64,000 bases of DNA from Kutzneria sp. CA-103260. GTDB taxonomy: Bacteria > Actinomycetota > Actinomycetes > Mycobacteriales > Pseudonocardiaceae. The position numbers were made by a program, and so were the translations under genes. Position 1 is the first letter of the stretch. Every line of letters begins with the position of its first letter. The notes beneath the pieces are model-generated. The model saw only the letters and a list, made by a program, of their open reading frames with translations. It had not been told where the DNA came from and searched no databases. Where the stretch lies: contig NZ_CP073318.1 in NCBI RefSeq assembly GCF_018263855.1, positions 4,216,001 to 4,280,000 of the forward strand. Reading direction: 5' to 3'. Shown piece after piece: positions 8,820 to 17,390 of the stretch.

Positions 8820-9491
8820 CTACTTCTTGTAGATGTGGATGTTCCTGACGTAGACGTCGCAGCGGGCGGACATGCCCTTCTGGTGGTAGACGCCCACCTT
8901 GAAGTAGTGGTTGGCGGCGCCGTGGTCCTGGAAGACTCCGTGCGCGGCGCCGTTCACGTACACGCTCACCTTGCCGGTCGCGGTGTCGTGGGTGACGTTC
9001 AGCGTCAGGTAGTGGTCGTAGAGCGGCTGGTAGATCGTGGACTGGTCGTAGTAGGAGAGCTGGTTGGGCATGGCCCACGCCATGAACGCGGTGGCCCGGC
9101 CGGACGCCCCGAACACCTGCATGATCGAGGCCCGCGAGCAGCCCGACGCCACCTTGATGTCGGCCTGGAACTGGGCCTGGCCGGAGGTGTAGTCGTTGAA
9201 GAAGCGCAGTTCGCTGCGCGGGCCGGAGTCGCGGCCCGGGTACTTGCTCGGGTCGGTGGCCAGCACCCACATGTGGTGCTCGCCGTTGGTGAGGGTGTGC
9301 CGGGTCAGGCCCGGCGGCTCGTCGAGTTGGTAGTCGGGGTGGATCTCGGTCCAGCCCGACCCGATCGGGGCCGCGCCGGTGGTGGCGATCTGGTCTGGGG
9401 TGGTCTGGTCCGGGGTGGCTGAGGCAGGGGCGGCCACGCCGGCCATGGTCAGCACCAGGGCCGCGGCACAGAAGAGACGACCGACACTCAT
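8820..9491 (-). CDS. Secreted polysaccharide lyase, PL7-like jelly roll
   Basis: A 223-residue protein with a signal peptide (MSVGRLFCAAALVLTMAG ending APASA). Two of the three alginate-lyase PL7 signatures are recognisable: RSELRFF (usual RxELR) and HYFKVGVYHQ (usual YFKxGxYxQ). The third, QIH, which holds the catalytic His, reads IMQVFG, so the active site differs or the protein belongs to a related family such as PL20 glucuronan lyases. Start chosen at the ATG at 9491 with GGAG 8-9 bases upstream. It is convergent with, and 4 bases from, the beta-helix gene. Both may act on the same polysaccharide, although only this one has a visible export signal. Confidence 0.72.
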   Translation of the reverse strand: MSVGRLFCAAALVLTMAGVAAPASATPDQTTPDQIATTGAAPIGSGWTEIHPDYQLDEPPGLTRHTLTNGEHHMWVLATDPSKYPGRDSGPRSELRFFNDYTSGQAQFQADIKVASGCSRASIMQVFGASGRATAFMAWAMPNQLSYYDQSTIYQPLYDHYLTLNVTHDTATGKVSVYVNGAAHGVFQDHGAANHYFKVGVYHQKGMSARCDVYVRNIHIYKK

Positions 9492-9612
9492 GTCTTGACT
9501 CCGCAGGTTGATCACGCAGGGTCGCGACGGCGTGGCCGAACTGTAACAGCGTGCGGCAATCGACGTAAAGGTTTGCAGCCATCCGGTCGACAGCGTCGAT
9601 GAAACACCGATC

Positions 9613-9640
9613 GCCGGCCGATCAGCGTCGATCGGCCGGC
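9613..9640 (-). terminator. Hairpin terminator downstream of the methyltransferase gene
   Basis: A perfect 11-bp stem (9613-9623 with 9630-9640) closes a 6-base loop. It begins 11 bases after the minus-strand stop codon of the methyltransferase gene at 9651. There is no T-run, which is normal in high-GC actinomycetes. Confidence 0.65.
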
Positions 9641-9650
9641 CCGGAGTCCG

Positions 9651-10457
9651 CTAGGCCTTGCGGCCGACGCCGACCAGGGCGCCGCTACGGTCGGGGTGCT
9701 CGCCGACGTCCTCGGGCGACTCCGGGTGCCACACCGGAGTGAACACCACACCCGGCTCCACCAGGTCGAACCCGGTGAACAGGGCGATGATCTCGCCCCG
9801 GCCGCGGGGCTGGATCGGGTTCTGCGACTGGGCGTAGAGCCGGGTGATCTGGTTGACCTGGTCGCTGTCGACCTCGTGGGTCAGGTGCGACAGGGCGAGG
9901 TAGCTGCCGGCCGACAGCACCCGGCGGTACTCGGCCAGCACCGCCAGCGGGTCGACCCCGGGCGGCAGGAAGTGCAGCACAGCCACCGCGAGCAGACCGA
10001 TCGGCCGGCTGAAGTCGAGCAGCCCTCGGGTCTTCTCGTGTCCGAGCACGTATCCGGTGTCGGCCAGGTCCGCCTCGATGGCCACCGCGTTGGGGTTGTC
10101 CTCCAGCAGCAGGTCGGCGTGCGCGACCGCGACCGGCTCGTTGTCCACGTAGACGACCTTGGCATCGGGGTTGATGTTCTGGGCGATCTCGTGCACGTTG
10201 CCGGCGGTGGGAATGCCCGAGCCGAGGTCGAGGAACTGGTCGACACCCCGGCTGAGCAGGTAGCACACGGCCCGCCGCAGGTAGGACCGGTTGAGGAAGG
10301 CGAACTGGGGCACCCCCGGCGCGGCCTGCTCGATCTGCCGGCCCAGGGCGCGGTCGACCTCGAAGTTGTAGCTGCCGCCGAGGAAGTAGTCGTACAGCCG
10401 GGCCGCGCTGGCCTTCTCGATGTCGACTTCCCTCGGGGCCCACGCCGGTCGCTCCAC
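9651..10457 (-). CDS. SAM-dependent methyltransferase, Sav2177/DUF574 family
   Basis: A 268-residue protein. The opening VERPAWAPREVDIEKASAARLYDYFLGG matches the typical DUF574 start (RPAW.P..ID...PS.ARxYDYxLGG). FLDLGSGIPTAGNVHEIAQ is the SAM-binding glycine motif with the family-specific T.GNVHE, and VVYVDNEPVAVAH is the acidic loop. The family is abundant in actinomycetes; substrates are mostly unknown. A GTG start at 10457 is chosen because AGGGAGAGG lies 9 bases upstream and the product then aligns with the paralogue at 24441; an ATG at 10505 is possible. It is divergent from the LysR gene. Confidence 0.88.
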   Translation of the reverse strand: MERPAWAPREVDIEKASAARLYDYFLGGSYNFEVDRALGRQIEQAAPGVPQFAFLNRSYLRRAVCYLLSRGVDQFLDLGSGIPTAGNVHEIAQNINPDAKVVYVDNEPVAVAHADLLLEDNPNAVAIEADLADTGYVLGHEKTRGLLDFSRPIGLLAVAVLHFLPPGVDPLAVLAEYRRVLSAGSYLALSHLTHEVDSDQVNQITRLYAQSQNPIQPRGRGEIIALFTGFDLVEPGVVFTPVWHPESPEDVGEHPDRSGALVGVGRKA

Positions 10458-10539
10458 CCGCTGCCACCTCTCCCTTGAGTCGGCGCTCAGCCTAGTGATC
10501 ACCATCGGCGGGCCGGCTCCCCGGAACGGGTGACGTGGC

Positions 10540-11457
10540 ATGCTGCCCATTGTGGACGCTCGGCAGCTGGAGTACTTCCTGGCGGTGGTTGACCACGGCG
10601 GCATGGGCAAGGCCGCGGCCGCCCTCTACGTGGCTCAGCCGTCGCTGTCGCAGGCGCTGCGGACCCTGGAACGGGATCTCGGCCAGCCGCTGTTTCACCG
10701 GATCGGCCGACGGCTGGTGCTCAACGACGCCGGCCGGGCACTGGTCGGACCGGCCCGGCAGGTGGTGCGGGGGTTGGCCACGGCCCGGTCCAGTGTGGAT
10801 TCGGTGGCCGGGCTGGCGGTCGGCCGGGTGGAGATCGCCGCCACGCCGTCCCAGGCGGTGGAGCCGCTGGCCAGCCTGATCCGGGCGTTCGCCGCCGTCC
10901 ATCCAGGCATCTCGGTCGCCATCAGGGCCGCCTTCACCGCGCAGAACGCCATGGATCTGGTCCGTGGCGGCGCCGTCGAGATCGCCCTGCTGGCCTCGGC
11001 CGAGGAGCCGTCCGCCGCCGGGCTGCGCTTCACGTCCCTGGGCCGACAGCGGTTCGTGCTGGTCACACCGCCGGACGGCCCGTTCCCGCCGGGCCACGTC
11101 GTGCGGCACGCGGAGCTGGCCGGGCAGCGGCTGATCGTCGGGCAGACCGGCAGCGGCATGCGGCGGCTGGTCGACCGGATCCGGGACAGCGGTGTCGACC
11201 TGACCGCCGTGGTGGAGACCGAGCACCGGGAGGCCATCCTGCCGCTGGTGCTCGGCGGCGTCGGCATGGCCGTGCTGGCCGACTCCTGGGCCGGGCTGGC
11301 CGAGCGCAGCGGGGCCCTGGTGCTGGCCCTGGAACCGGCCGCGCACCTGCACATCTGCCTGGCCACCCGCACCGACGACCTGAGCCCCGCCGCCCAGGCC
11401 TTCCTGACCACCGCGAGTCCCGCTCTCGGGCAACCGAAATACGAGTTTCGGACCTGA
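10540..11457 (+). CDS. LysR-family transcriptional regulator
   Basis: A 305-residue protein of standard length. The N-terminal helix-turn-helix reads LEYFLAVVDHGGMGKAAAAL then QPSLSQALRTLERDLGQPLF, the LysR signature. A periplasmic-binding-like effector domain follows from about residue 90. The start is the ATG at 10540, with a GTG four codons later as an alternative. The gene lies divergently from the methyltransferase and 133 bases upstream of the tartrate dehydrogenase gene. A perfect 10-bp inverted repeat sits in that gap (11513-11535). Control of the dehydrogenase-dehalogenase pair by this regulator is plausible but unproven. Confidence 0.9.
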   Translation: MLPIVDARQLEYFLAVVDHGGMGKAAAALYVAQPSLSQALRTLERDLGQPLFHRIGRRLVLNDAGRALVGPARQVVRGLATARSSVDSVAGLAVGRVEIAATPSQAVEPLASLIRAFAAVHPGISVAIRAAFTAQNAMDLVRGGAVEIALLASAEEPSAAGLRFTSLGRQRFVLVTPPDGPFPPGHVVRHAELAGQRLIVGQTGSGMRRLVDRIRDSGVDLTAVVETEHREAILPLVLGGVGMAVLADSWAGLAERSGALVLALEPAAHLHICLATRTDDLSPAAQAFLTTASPALGQPKYEFRT

Positions 11458-11512
11458 GACCGCGTCTCGATCTCGACATTCACTTGTCTGAGAGCGGGAC
11501 TCGCGGGGTGGT

Positions 11513-11535
11513 GCTCATAGGCTGTGCCTATGAGC
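11513..11535. promoter_or_regulatory. Perfect 10-bp inverted repeat upstream of tartrate dehydrogenase
   Basis: GCTCATAGGC, then TGT, then GCCTATGAGC: a 23-bp palindrome with a 3-base centre, 55 bases before the ATG of the dehydrogenase and just after the LysR gene. It is short-spaced, so it fits a dimeric repressor or activator operator better than a terminator, although a terminator role for LysR cannot be excluded. Confidence 0.6.
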
Positions 11536-11590
11536 GGGGGTGGATTCCGGTCTTGGACCCGGCCCCTGCACCGGTGCTGTGATCGGATCC

Positions 11591-12646
11591 ATGGTCACCC
11601 ATCGGATCGCGCTCATCCCCGGCGACGGCATCGGCCACGAGGTCACCCCGGCGGCCCGGCACGTGCTGGACACCGTCGGCGCGCGGCACGGCGTCCGGTT
11701 CGACTACGACGAGTTCGACTGGTCCTGCGCCCGCTACCACGAGACCGGCGCGATGATGCCGGCCGACGGCCTGGACCGGATCCGCCACCACGACGCCGTT
11801 TTCCTCGGCGCGGTCGGCGACCCGTCGGTGCCGGACCACCTCTCGCTGTGGGGGCTGCTGATCCCGATCCGCCGGGGCTTCCGGCAGTACGTGAACCTGC
11901 GGCCGGTCAAGGTGTTCGAGGGCCTGCCGAGCCCGGTCCGGTCTGCCCTGCCCGGCCAGGTGGACCTGGTGGTGGTGCGGGAGAACGTGGAGGGCGAGTA
12001 CGGCGAGATCGGCGGCCGGCTGCACCGGGGCTTCCCGGAGGAGATGGCCGTGCAGGAGGCGGTGTTCACCCGCGCCGGCGTGACCAGGATCGCCGAGTAC
12101 GCGTTCACGCTGGCCGAGAACCGGCGCGGCGTGCTGACCTCGGCCACCAAGTCCAACGGCATCGTGCACACCATGCCGTTCTGGGACGAGGTGGTGACCG
12201 AGGTCGCGGCCAGCCATCCGGACGTGTCGTGGCGGTCCGAGCACGTCGACGCGCTGGCGGCCAAGCTGGTGCTGGACCCGGCCCGGTTCGACGTGATCGT
12301 CGGCTCCAACCTGTTCGGGGACATCCTCAGCGACCTCACCGCGGCGGTGGCCGGCGGCATCGGCATCGCGCCGGCGGCCAACCTCAACCCGGAGCGGGAC
12401 TTCCCGTCGATGTTCGAGCCGGTGCACGGCTCGGCGCCGGACATCGCCGGCCGTGGCGTGGCCAATCCGCTGGGGGCGATCTGGACCGCGGCCATGATGC
12501 TGGACCATCTCGGCCACGCCGAGGCGGCGGCCTCGATGGAAGGAGCCATCGCCGCCGTGCTCGCCCAGTCACCGGTGCGCACGGCCGACCTCGGCGGCAC
12601 CGCCAGCACCGAGGAGTTCACCAAGGCCCTGGTGGAGTTCCTGTGA
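11591..12646 (+). CDS. Tartrate dehydrogenase / D-malate dehydrogenase (isocitrate dehydrogenase fold)
   Basis: A 351-residue protein starting MVTHRIALIPGDGIGHEV, the N-terminus of beta-decarboxylating dehydrogenases. NLRPVKVFEG, VVVRENVEGEYGEIGGR and the metal/cofactor region VGSNLFGDILSDL through EPVHGSAPDIAG are all present. The EYGEIGGR and LRPVK versions match the TtuC/DmlA branch (tartrate, D-malate) more than IPM or isocitrate dehydrogenase. Expected reaction: NAD- and Mn-dependent oxidation, with or without decarboxylation, of tartrate or D-malate in the cytosol. Its stop overlaps the GTG start of the dehalogenase-like gene, so the two are translated together. Confidence 0.9.
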   Translation: MVTHRIALIPGDGIGHEVTPAARHVLDTVGARHGVRFDYDEFDWSCARYHETGAMMPADGLDRIRHHDAVFLGAVGDPSVPDHLSLWGLLIPIRRGFRQYVNLRPVKVFEGLPSPVRSALPGQVDLVVVRENVEGEYGEIGGRLHRGFPEEMAVQEAVFTRAGVTRIAEYAFTLAENRRGVLTSATKSNGIVHTMPFWDEVVTEVAASHPDVSWRSEHVDALAAKLVLDPARFDVIVGSNLFGDILSDLTAAVAGGIGIAPAANLNPERDFPSMFEPVHGSAPDIAGRGVANPLGAIWTAAMMLDHLGHAEAAASMEGAIAAVLAQSPVRTADLGGTASTEEFTKALVEFL

Positions 12647-13527
12647 GCCTGCTGCCGGAAAGCTTTGTCTACCAGGACATCGACGTCGACGACGTGCGCA
12701 TCCACTGCGCCGTCGGGGGTGACGGGCCGCCGCTGCTGCTGTTGCACGGCTATCCGCAGACCCATTTGATCTGGCGTCGGGTCGGGCCGCTGCTCGCCAC
12801 TGATCACACCGTCGTGCTGGCCGATTTGCGCGGATATGGCGACAGTTCCAAGCCCGCGCCCACCGCAAACGATGTGGAGTACAGCAAACGGGCCATGGCC
12901 GCCGACCAGGTTTCCCTGATGCGGGCGCTGGGTTTCGACCGGTTCGGCGTGGTCGGCCACGACCGTGGCGGCCGGGTCGCGCACCGGATGGCCCTGGACG
13001 CGCCCGATGCCGTGCAGCGCCTGGCGGTGCTGGACATCGTGCCCACCCGGCATTCCTTCGAGCACGCCGACACCACGTTCGGCCTGGGCTACTTCCACTG
13101 GTTCTTTCTGGCTGCCGGCAACGGGATCCCGGAACGGCTGCTGGCCGCCGAGCCGGATTTCTGGATCCGGTCGCGGATGAACTCCCGGCGCCACGGCGGC
13201 GCCCCGTTCGATCCGGCCGCGGTGGACGAGTACGTGCGCTGCTTCTCCGACCCGGCCGCGATCGCCGCGTCCTGCGCCGATTACCGCGCTGCCGCCGGCA
13301 TCGACCTCGTGCACGACAGCGCCGACGCCGACCGGCGGGTGGAGTGTCCGCTGCTGGCGCTGTGGGGCGAGCACAGTTTTGTCGGCCGCACCTATGCTGT
13401 GCTGGATGTGTGGCGGGACTACGCAGCTGACGTGAAAGGCCAAGCCCTGCCCAGCGACCACTACCTGCCCGAGGAGCAGCCGGAGCTGGTGGCCGAGGCG
13501 GTTCGGGAGTTCTTCAGGCCGACGTGA
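12643..13527 (+). CDS. Haloacetate (fluoroacetate) dehalogenase-like alpha/beta hydrolase
   Basis: A 294-residue protein. The residues known for fluoroacetate dehalogenases are all visible in order: nucleophile Asp107 with Arg108 and Arg111 in HDRGGR, Asp131, the halide-binding pair His152-Trp153 in YFHWFFLA, Tyr214 in CADYRAAAG, and His273 in SDHYLPEEQ. The GTG start at 12643 overlaps the stop of the tartrate dehydrogenase gene by 4 bases, indicating coupling. The expected reaction is hydrolytic removal of halide from a short 2-haloacid, giving a 2-hydroxy acid; an epoxide or ester substrate remains possible. Pairing with a 2-hydroxy-acid dehydrogenase suggests the two act in sequence (inference). 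Confidence 0.85.
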   Translation: MSLLPESFVYQDIDVDDVRIHCAVGGDGPPLLLLHGYPQTHLIWRRVGPLLATDHTVVLADLRGYGDSSKPAPTANDVEYSKRAMAADQVSLMRALGFDRFGVVGHDRGGRVAHRMALDAPDAVQRLAVLDIVPTRHSFEHADTTFGLGYFHWFFLAAGNGIPERLLAAEPDFWIRSRMNSRRHGGAPFDPAAVDEYVRCFSDPAAIAASCADYRAAAGIDLVHDSADADRRVECPLLALWGEHSFVGRTYAVLDVWRDYAADVKGQALPSDHYLPEEQPELVAEAVREFFRPT

Positions 13528-13529
13528 TC

Positions 13530-13543
13530 CCCCCGCTCGGGGG
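13530..13543. terminator. Short GC hairpin between convergent genes
   Basis: CCCCC-GCTC-GGGGG, starting 3 bases after the dehalogenase stop. The 5-bp stem is short; it may end transcription of the plus-strand operon. The remaining 150 bases up to the convergent amidohydrolase show nothing else. Confidence 0.35.
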
Positions 13544-13697
13544 TGACAGGGGGACCACGTCGCACCGGGTCGAGCCTGTGGGAATCCCGGCTGGGTAGCT
13601 CTTCGCGGCCGTGTTGCTGATCGTTAGCCTTTCGGGCATGTCGACTGCCCAACGGTTCCTTTCCGCCGGCCAACGGTAGGTATGCGTCGACCAACGG

Positions 13698-15539
13698 TCA
13701 ACCGTGGCCACAAGCGGCGTGGCTCTGCCGGCGGTCGGCTGGCGCACCGGTGGCCAGCAGGGCGTTTCTGGCCGCGATCGCCGGCGGCACGGGAGCCGGG
13801 CCCTGGTGCACGATCTCGCCGCCGACCATCGTCAACAGGGCCTTGGTGTTGTGGATGTCGGCCGGCGCGATCCGGGTCACGTCCCGGTCGGTGAGCACCA
13901 GGTCGGCCTGCTTGCCCGGTTCCAGGGTGCCGGTGAGATGTTCCTGGTGCAGCTGGAAAGCCGTGCCGAAGGTGTGCATACGCAGCGAGGACTCCCGGGA
14001 CAGGCCCTGTTCGGGATGCAAGGCCGGGCTGCCGTCCGGGAAGGCGCGGGTGATGGCCTGGCTGACCGGGGCCCACGGGTTGAACGGGTCCACCGGGAAG
14101 TCCGTGCCGCCGGTGAGCCGCACGCCCGCTCGCTCCAGCGTGCGTGCGGCGTAGATCCGACCCTGCCGCTCCGCGCCGACATACGGCAGCAGCGCGTCGA
14201 CGCTGTAGAAGTTCGTGCCGGCCCACTGCAACTGCAGGCAGCACAGCACTTTCGCCCTCGCCACTCGGGCGATGTCGGACGGGTCGATCAGCTGCACGTG
14301 GGCCAGCGTGTGTCGGTTGTCCCGATCGCCGTTGGCCAGCCGTGCGACCTCGTAGGCGTTGAGCGCCGTGCGCACGGCTCGGTCGCCGATGGTGTGGGCG
14401 TGCACCTGCCAGCCCGCTTTGTCCAGAGTGGACACGAAGGCGGAGATGGTCTTCTGGTCGAAGTAGAGCTGGCCGTAGTTGGCGCTCGGCTTTCCGTCCA
14501 CAAGATACGGTTCGAGCAATGCCGCCGTCTGCGCCGGATACTCGATGACACCGTCCATGAACACCTTGGCAATACCGGCGCTGAGCCGGTCGACACCCTG
14601 ATGCCGCTGCCGGAACGCTTGCAGCACCGCCAGAATCGCCTTCGGGTCGGCCGCCTTGTCCGGCTCCACCCGGTAGGCCATGTGCGTGCGGGCGCTGAGC
14701 TTTCCGTTGGCCGCCAACGCCTTGAACACCTCGGCGTGCTGGTCGTTGGCCGTCGCGTCCATCACCGTGGTGACACCGGCCGCGGCCAGCATCCCATAGG
14801 CCTCGGTCGCCGCGGCCACCAGATCGGCGAAGGTCAGCGGCGGGATCACTTGCTGCACCAGGTTGACGGCGTCGTCCTTGAGCAGGCCGGTCGGCTCCCC
14901 CGCGGCGTCGCGCACGATGGTGCCACCGGGCGGATTCGGCGTGTCCTTGGTGATGCCGGCCAACGCCAGTGCCCGGGAGTTCACCCACGCGTTGTGGTGG
15001 TCCGAGGAGCCGACGAAGATCGGCCGCCTGGTCGGCAGCGCGTCCAGATCCCGCTTGTGCACCACCGTTCCCGGCGGCAGCACACCCGCCGAGTTCCAGT
15101 TGGCGATCTGCAGCCAGCCGTCCGGCTCCTGACCGGTCGAGGCGTTCAGGGCCGCCGTCACCACCGAGATGATCTGCGGCACCGTCAGCGTCGCGTCGTC
15201 CAATGACGGCGTGTGCAGGCCCGCGCCGCCTTCGATGGGATGGATGTGGCCGTCGTGCAGGCCGGGCATCACCAGGCCGCCCTTGAGGTCGATCGCCTCC
15301 GTGTCGCGGCCCAGCCGGCGTAGCAACTCCGCACCCGTGCCCACCGCCAGGATCCGGCCGTCCCGACCCACCGCGATCGCCTCCGCCGGCGGGCAGTTCG
15401 ACACCCCGGTGTACACGATCCCGTTGTGCAGCACCGTCGCCGCCGACCGGCGGGGCGACGCCACCGCGGTCCCGGCCATGGTGACCGACACGGCGGCCGC
15501 ACCCAGGCCGGCCAGCACCGCGCGTCGACTGGCTTCCAC
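13698..15539 (-). CDS. Tat-exported amidohydrolase of the YtcJ type
   Basis: A protein of about 613 residues. The start VEASRRAVLAGLGAAAVSV contains a twin-arginine signal (SRRAVLAG) with a hydrophobic core ending GTAVAS. Metal-binding amidohydrolase elements follow: GLHDGHIHP (HxH), KVFMDGVIEY, VHAHTIGDRAV and TGGTDFPVDP, in the spacing of the YtcJ/amidohydrolase_3 family, whose substrates are mostly unknown amides or lactams. The start is uncertain: GTG at 15539 has GGGGTGG about 6 bases upstream; GTG at 15548 and a distant TTG at 15614 are alternatives. It is divergent from the SGNH hydrolase and convergent with the dehalogenase pair. Confidence 0.85.
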   Translation of the reverse strand: MEASRRAVLAGLGAAAVSVTMAGTAVASPRRSAATVLHNGIVYTGVSNCPPAEAIAVGRDGRILAVGTGAELLRRLGRDTEAIDLKGGLVMPGLHDGHIHPIEGGAGLHTPSLDDATLTVPQIISVVTAALNASTGQEPDGWLQIANWNSAGVLPPGTVVHKRDLDALPTRRPIFVGSSDHHNAWVNSRALALAGITKDTPNPPGGTIVRDAAGEPTGLLKDDAVNLVQQVIPPLTFADLVAAATEAYGMLAAAGVTTVMDATANDQHAEVFKALAANGKLSARTHMAYRVEPDKAADPKAILAVLQAFRQRHQGVDRLSAGIAKVFMDGVIEYPAQTAALLEPYLVDGKPSANYGQLYFDQKTISAFVSTLDKAGWQVHAHTIGDRAVRTALNAYEVARLANGDRDNRHTLAHVQLIDPSDIARVARAKVLCCLQLQWAGTNFYSVDALLPYVGAERQGRIYAARTLERAGVRLTGGTDFPVDPFNPWAPVSQAITRAFPDGSPALHPEQGLSRESSLRMHTFGTAFQLHQEHLTGTLEPGKQADLVLTDRDVTRIAPADIHNTKALLTMVGGEIVHQGPAPVPPAIAARNALLATGAPADRRQSHAACGHG

Positions 15540-15622
15540 GGCTACCACCCCACTGATTTCGTCGCAGGAGTGAAGATTGCCTTCGTTTATCGCATACCAT
15601 GGATCACCTGACAAGCGATTCC

Positions 15623-15634
15623 GTCACGCGTGAC
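15623..15634. promoter_or_regulatory. 12-bp perfect palindrome in a divergent promoter region
   Basis: GTCACGCGTGAC lies between the divergent amidohydrolase and SGNH hydrolase genes, 46 bases before the latter's ATG. It could be an operator for an unlinked regulator; no regulator gene adjoins. Confidence 0.35.
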
Positions 15635-15679
15635 CAATTCTCGTGAGCCGCGTCCGCTTTTCCGATCTAAGGTGAAGGC

Positions 15680-16816
15680 ATGACCGACTTGATCACCACG
15701 CCGATCACCGCCGACCTGGTGCGCGGGGCGCTGGAGCTGGAGCCGACCGAGCAGGGCCTCCAGCCGCACCGGCTGCCGGCCCGGGCCCGCGCCCAGATGC
15801 CGGACCAGCAGTTGGCCATGGCCGAGGCCCAGCCGTCCGGCGTGCGGCTGGTGTTCCGCACCGAGGCGACCGTCGTCGAGCTCGACACGTTGGCCACCAA
15901 GAACTCCTACGTCAATGTGCCGCCCCGCCCCGACGGCCTCTACGACCTGATCGTCGACGGCCAGCTGACCGCCCAGTCCAGCGTCCCCGGCGGCAGCATC
16001 CTGCTGATCGACATGGCCACCGGCACCGCCGAGCTCAAGCCCGGCCCCGCCGGCACCGTCCGCTTCACCCTGCCGGCCGGCGCCAAGGACGTGGCCATCT
16101 GGCTGCCGCACAACGAGATCACCAAGCTCGTCGCGCTGCGCACCGACTCCCCCGTCGCCCCCGTGCCGCTCGGCGACCGCCGGGTCTGGCTGCACCACGG
16201 CAGCTCCATCAGCCACGGCTCCATCGCCGCCAGCCCCAGCACCACCTGGCCCGCCCTGGCCGCCTCCGCCGGCGACGTCGAGCTCGTCAACCTCGGCTTC
16301 AGCGGCAGCGCCCTGCTCGACCCGTTCACCGCCCGGGCCATCCGCGACACCCCCGCCGACTTCATCAGCCTCAAGCTCGGCATCAACCTCACCAACGCCG
16401 ACCTCATGCGCCTGCGTGCCTTCGGGCCCGCCGTGCACGGCTTCCTCGACACCATCCGCGAGTGCCACCCCACCACGCCGCTGCTCGTCGTATCGCCCCT
16501 GTACTGCCCCATCCAGGAGAACACCCCCGGTCCTGTCGCCCCCGTCATGACCGACGGCGTCCTCCGCTTCCGCGCCACCGGCGAGCCCGCCCCCGGCAAG
16601 CTCACCCTCACCGTCATCCGCGACGAGCTCGCCCGCATCGTCAAGCTCCGCTCCGCCGACGACCCCAACCTCCACTACCTCGACGGCCTCGACCTGCACG
16701 CCGACTCCGACCCCGCCCTGCCCGACGACCTCCACCCCGACGCCGCCACCCACCGCCTCATCGGCGCCCGCTTCGCCGCGCGTGTCTTCGGGGTAGGCGG
16801 TCCATTCGCCGTCTGA
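15680..16816 (+). CDS. SGNH/GDSL-family hydrolase (esterase or lipase-like)
   Basis: A 378-residue protein. The four SGNH blocks can be read: the serine block HHGSSISHG, the glycine block NLGFSGSALL, the asparagine block KLGINL, and DDLHPD with the catalytic Asp-x-x-His near the C-terminus. About 170 residues precede the catalytic domain and look beta-rich, a possible carbohydrate-binding or N-terminal SGNH-associated domain. There is no signal peptide, so it appears cytosolic. AGGTGAAGG lies directly before the ATG at 15680. Likely an O-acyl esterase; the substrate is unknown. The 3' third is very rich in C-ending codons. Confidence 0.85.
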   Translation: MTDLITTPITADLVRGALELEPTEQGLQPHRLPARARAQMPDQQLAMAEAQPSGVRLVFRTEATVVELDTLATKNSYVNVPPRPDGLYDLIVDGQLTAQSSVPGGSILLIDMATGTAELKPGPAGTVRFTLPAGAKDVAIWLPHNEITKLVALRTDSPVAPVPLGDRRVWLHHGSSISHGSIAASPSTTWPALAASAGDVELVNLGFSGSALLDPFTARAIRDTPADFISLKLGINLTNADLMRLRAFGPAVHGFLDTIRECHPTTPLLVVSPLYCPIQENTPGPVAPVMTDGVLRFRATGEPAPGKLTLTVIRDELARIVKLRSADDPNLHYLDGLDLHADSDPALPDDLHPDAATHRLIGARFAARVFGVGGPFAV

Positions 16817-16906
16817 CACGCCGTGAAACCACCCGACCGAATGATCATGCGAACTTGCCCGGCGTGGGTGCCGTGACCGCTCACGGTGGTGCGCTGCACT
16901 ACGTGC

Positions 16907-17329
16907 ATGCGTATGTCACCACTGACCCGCACGCTTGCCGCACTGACGGTGGGCTGCGCGGCGTTCGCCGTCACGCCCGTGGCCGCCTCCGCCGCCCCGG
17001 CCGCCGTGCAGGCGCCGGCCAAGCACAAGATGAAGGTCCAGGCCGCAGCGGTCAAGGGCAAGGTCAAGAAGCACGAGAAGACCCAGGTCAAGGGCCGGAT
17101 CGACGACGCGGCCAGGTCCGTCGACGCCGACGCGGAGACGCTGATCGTCCAGGAGCTCCAGGCCGGCGCCTGGGTGAACGTGGCCACCGGGGGCTGCCGT
17201 CCCAACGGCGCGTTCTCCATCGACGTCAGCTTCGACGTCTCCGCGACCCTGTCGCTGCGGGTGTTCCACCCCGAGAGCACGCTCTACGCCGCTGCCTACT
17301 CCGATGTGTTCGCACTGGTCGTGCTCTGA
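16907..17329 (+). CDS. Small secreted protein, unknown function
   Basis: About 140 residues. The start MRMSPLTRTLAALTVGC continues to a signal-peptide end at VAASAAPA. The mature part is lysine-rich at first (KHKMKVQAAAVKGKVKKHEK) and then beta-rich (VNVATGGCRPNGAFSIDVSF), ending in hydrophobic VFALVVL. It could be a small immunoglobulin-like or calcium-binding extracellular domain, but I do not recognise a family. The ATG at 16907 and the one two codons later are both possible; no strong ribosome site is visible. A perfect bidirectional terminator follows. Confidence 0.65.
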   Translation: MRMSPLTRTLAALTVGCAAFAVTPVAASAAPAAVQAPAKHKMKVQAAAVKGKVKKHEKTQVKGRIDDAARSVDADAETLIVQELQAGAWVNVATGGCRPNGAFSIDVSFDVSATLSLRVFHPESTLYAAAYSDVFALVVL

Positions 17330-17340
17330 TCTGACCGCAT

Positions 17341-17371
17341 GAACGGCCGACGCCACTCGCGTCGGCCGTTC
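17341..17371. terminator. Perfect bidirectional hairpin terminator
   Basis: A 13-bp perfect stem (17341-17353 with 17359-17371) and a 5-base loop, placed 12 bases after the stop of the secreted protein and 20 bases after that of the convergent prepilin peptidase, so it can serve both. Confidence 0.85.
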
Positions 17372-17390
17372 TGCCCGGCGGCGAGCAGCC

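Noticed and set aside
11734..13461. Minus-strand frame across tartrate dehydrogenase and dehalogenase
   Set aside because: It lies antisense to two genes with complete catalytic motifs; the product shows none.
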